Shown: one piece after another, positions 1 to 11,022 of the stretch
How positions within the stretch are numbered: the first letter of the stretch is position 1
How the letters are laid out: every line of letters starts with the position of its first letter
Source: Macrocybe gigantea
Taxonomy: Eukaryota; Basidiomycota; Agaricomycetes; Agaricales; Callistosporiaceae
NCBI GenBank assembly: GCA_011319805.1
Contig: SJRY01000245.1
Span: 434,001 to 498,000 of the forward strand
Length of the DNA: 64,000 bases
Direction of reading: 5' to 3'
Made by a program: the position numbers and the translations under genes
Notes under the pieces: model-generated
What the model was told of the DNA's origin: nothing
What the model saw: the letters and a program-made list of their open reading frames with translations, nothing else
Databases searched by the model: none

Positions 1-902
1 TGTGCATTATGTGAATTTTGCGAAGGAGGTGGGAACGGCGTGTTTGGTGGTCCAAGGGATGAGTGAAGCGGCAGCCGCGATGCTGTTGTGTAGTTCCGAG
101 CCCAAGAGCGACCGATTCGTCCTGTTGAGAGCACTTTTTGGCGGTTGGCAACACTGCCAAAAGTCTTGATTTCCGATGGGTAGACGTATCTGTATTGCGA
201 AAGAAGGAAGAAGGAAAAAAGATTTGGACAAGCTTGAATGCTGCTAGAGAAATGCAAAGCTAGAAATTCACCTCCAGTCCCCTGAATCGGTAAAGATATA
301 GTAAGTCGGGCGCATATGTGATTACCTGGTGTAAACAACGAATGCACCTATTGCGTTCATCCATTCGTGATTCCCCAGGTGCAGGAGCACCGTCCCACCC
401 TCCAGAGCAGCCTGTCCGTGCAGTTTGTCCATCCAATCAAACAACGCAATCGTATCGTCGCCCCTGAAAGTGGAAGCGGATTAATTTCAGCCAAGAGCGT
501 GATCAAGAAAAGGTGCTTACCGATCGATGATGTCCCCAGTCTGAACGAAAAAATCGGCATGGCCCGACCAGTCCCCGAACTCGTCCACCACGCCCGAGAA
601 ATGCAGCACGCGTCGCGCGTTCGCGAGGTCGCCGTGCAGGTCTCCCACGGCTACAATGTGGCGAATGAATGGCTGGGGCCAATTTGCGTGCGACGCTGCG
701 CCCGCATGCTCGTCGTCATTCACTTGGGCGTGGACGTGGTGTTGTTTGGGGACCTTGGGGACCTTACCGCTGGACACGAATTCTGGATAGCGATGGGGTA
801 CCTTGTAAATCACCCGTGTATGTCAGACGTATAGAGAATGACCAGAATAACGAAGGGAGGGAGGACGGCCGCCAGGAGAAATGTGCGGCCTGTTATCGAC
901 AT
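1..902 (-). CDS. Metallophosphatase (calcineurin-like, Shewanella-like PPP type), 3' end outside window
   Basis: The protein begins with a short hydrophobic N-terminal segment (signal anchor), then a linker, then the metallophosphatase motifs VGDLHGD, TGDIIDRGDD and LLHLGNHEW, which supply the metal-binding Asp/His/Asn residues of the calcineurin-like fold. After the third motif it continues GDWRYV...RIGRSWARNY and runs off the left edge. Coding segments read as about 902-521, 463-348, 281-272 and 189-1, with introns 520-464, 347-282 and 271-190. The 10-nt exon is needed to keep the conserved GDWRYV reading. The frame is broken near 813-815, where one extra C on the plus strand (G on the coding strand) would join the N-terminal segment to the catalytic domain. 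I take this as a sequence error. The substrate cannot be told from sequence; bacterial and plant relatives are protein phosphatases. Confidence 0.8.
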
Positions 903-1131
903 GGAAAGCACAGGCAGGTTTGGGACGTTTCCATGTTAATGAGGCTGTTCCGGTGTTATTTGGCACAAACCTCCGAAAATAATAATCGCCCATGAGCTTA
1001 CCCAAGTTCGCGGGTTCGGTCGTGTTTGCTGGCCCCGAGTACATCCTTACATATCTAACCGGGCCTCTCGACGCTACCTATGTCAAATAAATTAACATCT
1101 TGTATCTCCTTTCGCAAGACTTCAATTCTCC

Positions 1132-2880
1132 ATGCTCGAGGTTCTAGCCCGACTTGTCCGCGTTCGCGAACAGCCTGAACATGCACGCTTCCACTTTCCA
1201 TCCAAATCGGTCCTCCTGACCACCAGGAAAAGTCGAACGCATGTATTGCGACGAGATGTCATAGAATCTAGCCAGGACATGGAATGTGTCACATTGCAGG
1301 AGCTAGTAGAAACGCAATGTCCGAGTCTATTTAATACCTATCGTCCGCTTTGGTGGTTGTTCAAGTGGGTGCAATGCTTCATTGAAAACGAACGCGATTT
1401 GACGTGTCTCTCGATTAGCGGTCACCTTCAAACGATATACAACATTTTCGGGGATTTTTCAAAGCAAGATCACATGTGGTACAACAGGCAGTACCTTCGC
1501 CTATCAGACAGCGGTACCATGTAGGCATCACCGCCTCTAATGCTCCTTCCCTCCTGACCTCACTCTCCGTTCAAATGCAGAGGGCTTGATTTCACCCCCG
1601 TGGACTCCGCTAAACTCGCCGACGAGACACCCATCATCGTCGTCCAACATGGCCTTACAGGGGGTAAAACAATTGATGCAAATCTGTGCTTTTTCGTACC
1701 AGTTCTCATCATCATTCATTGCAGGCTCACACGAGGCTTACTTGCGAGCAATTTTATCCACAGCCTGTAAACCTACTGAAGAAGGCGGCCTGGGTTATCG
1801 CGCTGTCATTGTAACTTTTCGTGGATGTAAGTCTTGTTCCTCAAGGCCATAAATTCACCAATGTCACACATTAGCGATACACAGGTGCAGGCGTCCCCAT
1901 CACCAGCCCGCGACTTTACACTGCTGGTCACACCGACGATCTGCGTCAGGCACTGATTTACATATCCCACCAGTTTCCTCGAGCGCCACTGCTCGGACTC
2001 GGGTTCTCCTTAGGTGCCAACATATTGACAAGATATGTTGCAGAAGAGGGTGATCGATGTCGACTATCGTCGGCCTTCGTTCTGTCCTGTGTGAGTCGCT
2101 ATGGAACATGTTGACGATTGAAACTCTGAAAAGATTGATGAAGCCTTGAGGACAAACAGCCTTGGGATTTGGAAAAGAATGGCTATGCGTGAGTCGCCAT
2201 CTCCGTTTCCCGGATACTGTCTCATGGCTCGTTACCTTTGTTTGCAGATTGGAAGCCACTTTCGTCGGAAAAAATATCTGGGCGAGAGGAATGGGACACA
2301 ACTTCCTCAGACTGATCAGAAGGCATCAAAAATCACTGGCCGCTGACCCATCTCTGCCAATCTCCTCGGCTGTTAGTTCGGCGCTGGCACTCCGTTATCC
2401 AACTCTGAGCCAGTTTGATGATGCATTCACGAGGTTAATTGGCGACAACGACCCCCTTTCCCTTTCCCGTCGGTCGCCTTATACTACCGATGGGCGTCCA
2501 GCCATCACGTCGTCGATGATATCAAAATACCTTTCATGGCTATCAACGCCGAAGATGATCCTGTCACTATCCATGCGCCCATGGACGGCAACGGCAATCC
2601 GAATGTGGTGATGATCTTGACGAAGACTGGCGGGCACCTCGGATGGTTCCAATCCGGACAGGACAAACAGGAACGCTGGACCACGAAGCCTGCCATTGAG
2701 TGGCTCAAGGCGATGGCAGAGTACGCCGTCCATCCTCAGCCCAAGATAGCAGAGATAATTGAGGACGAAGACGGCTTCCTCAGAGAAGCAGGTCGAAGCC
2801 ATCTTGGATGCCGTCCAGTAGAAGGAGGAGGGTTGATCGATGGGAATGCTGGCAATTTAAATCTGGTGAAACGAATCTAA
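1132..2880 (+). CDS. YheT/EMB8-family alpha/beta-hydrolase
   Basis: This is a membrane-proximal or cytosolic serine hydrolase of the YheT/EMB8 (ABHD1/ABHD3-like) family, whose members act on lipids or esters. The conserved path is WWLFNGHLQT, IVVQHGLTGGSHEAY, FRGCAGVPITSPRLY, GHTDDLRQAL, then the nucleophile elbow GLGFSLGAN with the catalytic Ser, and near the end INAEDDPV (acid) and GGHLGWF (His). At least six introns are visible: 1365-1418, 1521-1580, 1664-1724, 1827-1884, 2091-2159 and 2189-2247. I chose the ATG at 1132 because it opens the first exon in frame. The frame breaks at the CCCCC run at 2452-2456; one more C restores the conserved PPFPFPS and YYRWASSHH region. The exact substrate is unknown. 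Confidence 0.88.
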
Positions 2881-3599
2881 GGTCTTTGGATAATTGGATT
2901 CAAGGGTGACGCTATGTTATTATTCCAGAGGTAAAGCCCAACACATTTCGGCCGAAGCCACTGACTGTCATTCCACTATGGACACGTACATTCATCTGAG
3001 ATTATTAGCACATCATTCTCTAGGCCATCTGTCAGCTCTTGGTCTGCTTCTTCATTCATTGCACAGGACAGCATTTGTTACGACCATAGAACATGGTTTA
3101 TAGGTTGTTCGTGTACAAGATTTCGAATCGAAGTACAGCATATAGCATTGGAACCTTTCAACAACTGCCCTTGAGCTCTCAAGGCCTCACTATTCTGCAC
3201 GGGAACCAGATGGTTATAAAATCCTATCTGGAATCGTTCAGTCAGTATCCGTAAGATGGACTGCGCTACGCCGTTGAATGCCGTACACGATTGGTGCGAT
3301 GATAGGCACTGTCACATTCTAGCTTATGACACGTAAAGACTGAATGAGCGCAGGTGCGTACTGGATATCGTCGTGAAGTCCCACAGATTTCCAGGCAAGG
3401 GAATCACAAGTTCAATCACACAAACGCTTAGGCAGCGTGTTAGAATGCCAACACATACCAATCTGAATGGTCGATTTGTGGAAACATAGACACACCTGGC
3501 TATCATGAACTGTATAAGGATTAAAAAAAATCAGCTCGAGCCCAGATCGCATTGCTCGGATTAACTTCCCGAAACAGTACCCAGTTATGTCGCAATACG
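2881..3599. other. No gene recognised
   Basis: About 720 bases without a convincing coding exon. The 3' end may hold later exons of the minus-strand 7-TM relative described at 3600-3838, but I could not assemble them. Confidence 0.4.
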
Positions 3600-3838
3600 A
3601 AGAAAATGAGTACTGTTTCTATCACCTACCGACGCATCGCTCCCCGAATTGGTGGCCCAGAAGCAATAGGCTTGAAACCGAGAACAACCACCACGAGCCT
3701 GTGAAGATATCATATCTTCTCACGGACAATGGCGGACGATAAGACGGCGGTGACCAGCGCTGCCAAGTTTAAGAGTGTGCCGGATACGACAAGGAAGTCA
3801 AACATGGCAATCGCCCGCACGTCGAACTCCGCTGCCAT
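3600..3838 (-). pseudogene. Fragment or degenerate paralogue of the neighbouring 7-TM protein
   Basis: An ATG at 3838 opens a 5' segment with a hydrophobic helix (IAMFDFLVVSGTLLNL) followed, in another frame, by WWLFSVSSLLLLGHQ. The intact neighbour at 4164-5614 has the same order: ILFDTFSLLGIVFN, then SISNALLLGHQ. The two pieces here are separated by an in-frame TGA and a frame change with no good intron between them. No clear downstream exons were found. It may be a decayed tandem duplicate, or a real gene with errors and exons that I could not see. Confidence 0.4.
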
Positions 3839-4163
3839 AGCCAGGCATTGATAATAATTTAAGAGACCTAGCCGGAGGAAAGGATAGGATGTTTGTCTCT
3901 TACCCTGCTTTCGCTCTTATAACAGCCTGATTTAATCGGTACCCCAAAATCATAACCATCGAGAGCGATCAGCGTAGGCACGCAGTAGTGATCCATGTTT
4001 TATGCTGTGCTCATCCTTGGACTTTGCTGCTGCATTGTGACATCGACGGCGTTTCATAATCTGACCAACTTCAAAAGTAGACGCGGTCACCCCAAGGCTG
4101 TTCCCATGTCCTGTGCAAATGATTCACGGTATTCGTGTTCAAAAGCGCCGGTGACAACATCAT

Positions 4164-5614
4164 CTAATCGTGCAAAAATACCATATCTTGGGAACCATGG
4201 CCCCGTAGCGCCCAGTTGAAAATGAATGCAATTCCAAGTTTATGGTTACATAACTGAGCTAGCTGGTGATGCGTGTGAATAGCCGCAATTCTCTGATATC
4301 CTGTGAGGATTAAGTCCAGAAATTCTAGAAAACCTTGGCAAAACTGAAAGTTGCATACCTTCGAAGAGCCAAAAATTATGGCCGTGACAAGGGGCGCTAG
4401 TTTTTGCACAGGTTATTTGCAGGATATGGCCAGCACTAAACAAATGCCCACAAGCTGAACATGCGACACTCCAACCAGCCGACGACGGCGATGGCAACAT
4501 CCTCGTCACGGAGTATATGGTCAAGCTAAGGACGCGTAAGCCCGGACGGAAGGTATAGATGACCTACTCACATTGCGACTCCGCATTCCAGCAAAGTCAA
4601 TATAAATAGTCGAACGGCATCCGATAGTGGAGGCAAAGAACGGGATAGGACAACGTCAGCGTCCTTGTAAGACCGCCTATTGCGGTACAGGAAGGTCATT
4701 GTCCAGACTATATCAAGCGGAATTCAGGCGCAAAAATCTTACGGATGAAGGTCAACGTACCCTGCACAGCAACAACGACGATAATACACGATAAAAGAAT
4801 GACGCAGTTGATAGCAATTCTAGAATGTGACGGATATGGCCCCAACTGGGAAAGTCAGGAGAAAAAAATCACGAACGGTGCTGTAAACGATCTTGACAAA
4901 GTGCAGTAGAAATGATAGGGCACGACGTCGACTGGAGCGGCGGCACGATTTCGGGTCCCGACCTGTTGAGCGCCGTAGTCTATTAAACGCCAGACTCGAC
5001 GACCTGTAGAGAAACCTACCAGCAGTATTTCAGTGCAAATACCCAAAAAGACGATCCACGGCGCTATCACAAGCTACGTGTCGATCCTTGAGTACGTTGC
5101 CTGACGCTGAAGCGTCATGACATACCGCATTAGCTTGTCTAGGGGTCAAGGGCCTATACTTGTCCTGAAGTATGCCGTATGTTTCGAAATAGATCTGTCC
5201 GAGAGGTTCCACAACCGGGGCATGTGAAGGTAAAGATGTTCTTACATAGATGGAAAAGCACGTGAATGCCACCCCGAACCTAGGACATCATGTCAAAGAT
5301 GTTCGGACATGAAGCGAACAGGCGTACGTTGGAGGAGTCGCGTACACTGTCATAGCCTGAAACAGGCACAACTCAAATGGTGGTTGTGTATCCTTCTGGT
5401 GGCCAAGCAAGAGTGCATTGGATATCGAATACGCCAGGCTTGCACCGATGACGCCGAACCAGACTCTCGGGCGTGCAAGTTTGCGTGAGAGGAGACAGCA
5501 TACAAACAGCAGAGCATTGAAGACAATCCCGAGCAGAGAAAATGTGTCAAATAGAATGACCTGGTCGAGATGGAGAATGGGTTCAGAGCCTACGGTCCTG
5601 GGAGTGGGTGGCAT
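4164..5614 (-). CDS. Seven-transmembrane orphan membrane protein of a mushroom-specific family
   Basis: The ATG at 5614 starts MPPTPRTVGSEP, followed by alternating hydrophobic segments: FDTFSLLGIVFNALLFVCCL, then FGVIGASLAYSISNALLLGH, PPFELCLFQAMTVYATPPT, FGVAFTCFSIY, IYFETYGILQDK, LVIAPWIVFLGICTEILL, IAINCVILLSCIIVVVAV, and a late APLVTAIIFGSSK. The PPFxLCLFQA...YAxPP signature is one I associate with a large GPCR-like family in Agaricomycetes whose ligand is unknown. Five or more short introns are needed (for example after ATPPT and after CFSIY). The 3' end is uncertain: the stop at 4164 assumes that the last segment reads through. It is not a Ste3-type pheromone receptor, since none of that family's motifs are present. 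It is probably a plasma-membrane protein. Confidence 0.6.
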
Positions 5615-6139
5615 GCCACGAGAACATGAATTGGATAGGATAGCGTGCGTTATGCATGGAGGTCCCAAGAGAGATCATATATGCTGTTTTGCGAAGAACC
5701 AAGCTGCAGTTGATGTTTCAAAGTCATCGCGATGCAATGATGAACAGATTGTGCAATGATCCGTGACATTCAGTGGCACAGACTCAACTTGATATTCACA
5801 GATGATCATAAAATCATGAAAGTTAGACGCTGACACTTGACTTTGTGAGTCACGTGGTCCATGACGTCAAGGATGGCCAAGCCGAGAACTTTGCATGTCT
5901 CAGTACCGTGACGAAGGCTTCGCGCATATATATAATATAAATCGATTGGTCATGCTCGCAAAGCGGATTCTTTATCATTGCCCTTTTTCAAGCACAACCA
6001 GACATGCCATCCTTCATAGCACCGGCAGCAGCCTTACGGCGAGCACCAATTGCGGCTCGATATGCCTGCTTTCGAAGAGTTGTCATGAGGTGCGTGCGCG
6101 CATTTGCGGAATATGAACGGCTCTGACCTTGTCCAGGCC
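5615..6139. other. Intergenic, nothing recognised
   Basis: This is the upstream region of the 7-TM gene at 4164-5614. It contains an AT-rich patch around 5928-5945 (TATATATAATATAAAT). No coding signal stands out on either strand. Confidence 0.4.
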
Positions 6140-6720
6140 TTACACGAGGTAGTTTAAGCTTTCTTGATGCCGACTATTCTTGCGGTTGACAAGTACCTCC
6201 AGCACAATGCATGACAATGATCCTGAGGTTTGTGAGCATTGATCCACTCGCAAGAGACATATGGGCGAGCATGTAACTTTGCCAGGTGCTGGAAACGGAG
6301 AAGCGGAGAAATCTTTCAAGGAAAGAATCTGAGGCGACTTATCCCCATCCGAACGCACCAGGCTGGAACGAAACTTTGGCAAGCGTCTCCGAGGCTGAAG
6401 TGAAGGTCGGGACCCGTAAAGCTCCAGTGGGAATGTTGTTCACATGCATTACCTCAGGCGGACAGGGATCCAGTCGACTTCCCGGCTGATGAGCTCCAAG
6501 CACGGACAGTCGAGTACGTCCGAACACGCTATAATCCAGACGATCGTTTGGGTCCAACAACCGCCGATTATACACGAGATGAAGTTTCCGGTCCATTGAA
6601 GAGCGCGTTGGGTCATGAAGAGCAGGACATTGAAGAAACCGTTGTCAGGAAGATTCACAAGGAGAAAACCGTCCAAAAAGATGAGATAAAGGGCGCTTGA
6701 GAGCCCAATATGCGCAGACC
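6140..6720 (-). CDS. Fragment of an unrecognised multi-pass membrane protein
   Basis: Between about 6720 and 6450 the minus strand encodes several hydrophobic helices in one frame: LSSALYLIFLDGFLLV, NGFFNVLLFM, NFISCIIGGCWTQTIVWIIA, and CPCLELISREVDWIPV. This looks like a membrane protein and not chance. I could not fix a start codon, and the downstream exons (6140-6450) shift frame in ways I could not resolve. It has no clear similarity to the 7-TM gene next door. It could be an incomplete gene, a pseudogene, or a gene whose other exons are too divergent to see. Confidence 0.35.
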
Positions 6721-7004
6721 TGCATAGCGTGTACCACTAGTCTTGTTTCTCGTCCGTGTCATCTTATAACGTGTATAATTATTCTCAACTGTAACGTAAC
6801 CACCACTGATCATTTGCATCTCACAGTGAAATCATGATACAGAAATTCATCTCGGTATTTGGCGGAGGAAAATTGACAGGAAAGAAATTGTCGCGCGTGA
6901 GTCGAAAAAGGATATGTAGAATATAAGAATGCAGCTTGAGGGGCAAGTGTCCCTTAAAGAACAGGTACATGTATGTCTGTACGGTATTAACGAACATTTC
7001 TCGC

Positions 7005-8307
<1,303 letters not shown>

Positions 8308-8425
8308 GGTGAGGGTCGAGAGTATGGTCTGTTGGCGAGCGATGAATAATGTAAACTGCCTTGTTCGAGGTTCTTGCGAATCCGACGTGTCACAGTCACG
8401 CTTCACCAACGCGTATTCACTGACC
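8308..8425. promoter_or_regulatory. 118-bp divergent promoter shared by PP2A-C and CCT5
   Basis: The two start codons lie at 8307 (minus) and 8426 (plus), so both core promoters and both 5' leaders must fit in or overlap this spacer. No TATA box is visible. A GACGTGTCAC stretch around 8384-8393 resembles a CRE/E-box-like site, but this is only suggestive. Confidence 0.6.
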
Positions 8426-10646
8426 ATGGCACAGCAACAGCAGCAGGCCGTGTATGCCACAGACGAGTACGGCCGTCCTTTTATCATTGTCCGCGAACAG
8501 GCCAAGAAGACGAGAAGTCATGGAATTGAAGCTATCAAAGTCGGCCCTCATCCCATCAATGGCCCGAACCATCCTTTCTAACAATTCATCTAGTCTCATA
8601 TCCTTGCCGCAAAAACGGTCGCGAACATTATCAGAACTTCCCTGGGTCCTCGAGGTGGACGATCCGTTCTCGATTACCTATCCGCAGACACACTTTTTCT
8701 GATTTACGCCATCTCAACTCAGGCCTGGACAAAATCCTAATATCTCCCGACGGAGACATCACAGTCACGAACGATGGCGCCACCATCCTCGGTCAAATGG
8801 AGGTCGAGCACCAGATCGCAAAACTTCTGGTGCAACTATCTAAGAGCCAGGATGACGAAATCGGAGACGGAACGACAGGCGTAGTTGGTGCGCCGCTGGT
8901 TTGCATGCGCCACTTTGCTGGTCTCTAATCTTATTGCCTTTGGCAAGTGCTTGCTGGTGCCTTGTTGGAACAGAGCGAAGCTTTGCTCGATCGCGGCATA
9001 CATCCAATCAGAATCGCGGACGGGTTCGATCGCGCATGCGCAGTGGCCGTAGCGGAGCTCGACCGCATTTCAGATCGCGTCGAGTATTCCAAAAGCAAGA
9101 CAGAAAACCTGCTCAAAGCCTCCATGACGAGTCTCGGAAGCAAAATGTATGTCTGAAATGCGCGTTTTTTCAATTTTGATCTGTCTTCGAGCAGTGCCTC
9201 TGTCGTCAGCGTGTCAAAAGAACTTGAGCACTTTGCACAAATAGCCGTTGATGCTGTACTTACTGTCGCCGATCTGGAACGACGCGATGTGCCCTTCGAC
9301 CTCATCAAAGTTGATGGCAAAGTCGGAGGCTCTCTCGCCGACACGACGCTAATAAAGGGCGTCCTCATCGACAAAGACATGTCACACCCTCAAATGCCTC
9401 ATTCTGTCCAAGACGCGCGCCTCGCCATTCTCACATGCCCCTTTGAACCACCTCGGCCAAAGACAAAACACAAGCTAGACATCACCAGCGTCGATGAATT
9501 CAAGAAGCTGAGAGACTATGAAAAGGAGAAATTTTCGGACATGATCAAGAGGGTGAAGGACACCGGTGCTAACCTTGTGATATGTCAGTGGGGCTTTGAC
9601 GATGAAGCCAATCATTTGCTGATGCAAAATGATCTGCCGGCCGTGCGGTGGGTTGGCGGTCCCGAAATCGAGGTACCCTTATTTCATTAATTAAGTTTGG
9701 TAACGAAGCTGACTGGCGTACCACAAAGCTTATCGCCATCGCCACCCACGGCCGCATCGTCCCCCGCTTTGAAGACCTCTCGCCAGAGAAGCTAGGCAAG
9801 GCTGGAATCGTTCGAGAGATTTCCTTCGGAACGACACGAGACAAGATGCTCGTGATTGAGGAATGCGCCAACACACGTGCCGTCACGATATTTGTCCGCG
9901 GAAGCAACAAGATGGTAAGCAATATCATGCGCTGACGCTCTGCGTGCTAGACTTTTATATGGTGTACTTGTCAGATTGTGGACGAAGCGAAGCGTGCGCT
10001 GCATGACGCCCTTTGCGTGGTGAGGAATCTCGTAGTCGACAACAGAGTCGTGTACGGTGGCGGTGCCGCAGACATGAGCTGTTCAATCGCGGTGTCCAAA
10101 ACCGCGGACGAGGTATCTTCTCTCCGATTTTCCTCCCATCTCTACAGTGACCAGCGCCATGTGTAGATCCCATCAATCGAGCAATATGCCATGCGCGCCT
10201 TCGCCTCCGCCCTGGACGCCATTCCCCTCGCCTTGGCAGAGAACAGTGGTCTTTCACCTATTGAGACAGTTGCCGAGGTGAGAAGTCGGCAGATCAACGA
10301 GGGCAATTCGAGATTGGGTATAGACTGCACTGGCAAAGGCGACAATGGTCCGTGCCGTGATATATACTTTCTTCTGGCACGACACCTTGTTCACTGAGCG
10401 ACGCAGATATGAAGAAGCAATTCGTTTACGATCCGCTGATCTCAAAAAGACAGCAGTACCTCTTAGCTACCCAGGTTCGTCAGCATGTCTCTTCGAAAAC
10501 CTGACATTTTTAACTAATGTCATTGGCTAGCTCGTCCGCGCGGTTCTTAAAATTGGTGCGTCCACCGTTCTCGTAAATGATCAACAGGTGTGCTGATTAT
10601 GTTTGCATTAGACGATGTCATCACGGCAGGTCAAGCGGAAGATTAA
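8426..10646 (+). CDS. CCT5: T-complex protein 1 subunit epsilon (chaperonin CCT5)
   Basis: This is one of the eight subunits of the cytosolic TRiC/CCT chaperonin, which folds actin, tubulin and WD40 proteins using ATP. Seen in order: [40 protein letters not shown] (ATP site), [22 protein letters not shown] (epsilon-type apical region), [59 protein letters not shown] and the C-terminal LKIDDVI. About ten introns interrupt the gene and all phases close. The first ATG after the spacer starts MAQQQQQA. The final exon is tiny: an intron after LKI leads to [11 protein letters not shown] and the stop at 10646. The divergent neighbour is PP2A-C. Confidence 0.95.
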
Positions 10647-11022
10647 TTTTGTGGCATTTATCACATTTTCACACCGATGGTCAAATATTGTGCGAACACT
10701 TATATTAGAACTAACGCAACAATACAAAAAAAGAGAGACTATATACAAACAGTTGGCCCAAGGATCAGTTCCAAGTGTTCGCGCAATTGCGCGGCCGTAC
10801 GTTAGATGATTTTGCACCACCATTTGCATAAGTCAAAGAAGCAGACCCTGAAAAGCAGACCGGACATAACAGTAAACATTGAGGAAAAAAAAAGGCATGA
10901 GTCCAAAGCAAGAAGAGCAGGGGCAAGAGCAGGGTGTCAGGGTCCGGTCAGAGCAAGAGTAGGTCACGGTAGAAAGCAAGAGAATATCCTGATGGCCAAG
11001 AGGAAGCATGATCGGCTGTCAA
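10647..11022. other. Convergent intergenic spacer
   Basis: This is the 3' flank of both CCT5 and the protein kinase. The part around 10860-10990 is rich in AAAGCAAGAG-like purine repeats. No coding or RNA gene was recognised. Confidence 0.5.

Noticed and set aside
3995..4219. Plus-strand open frame of 74 residues with a signal-peptide-like start
   Set aside because: It lies antisense to the 3' region of the 7-TM gene, has no recognisable features, and could be chance.
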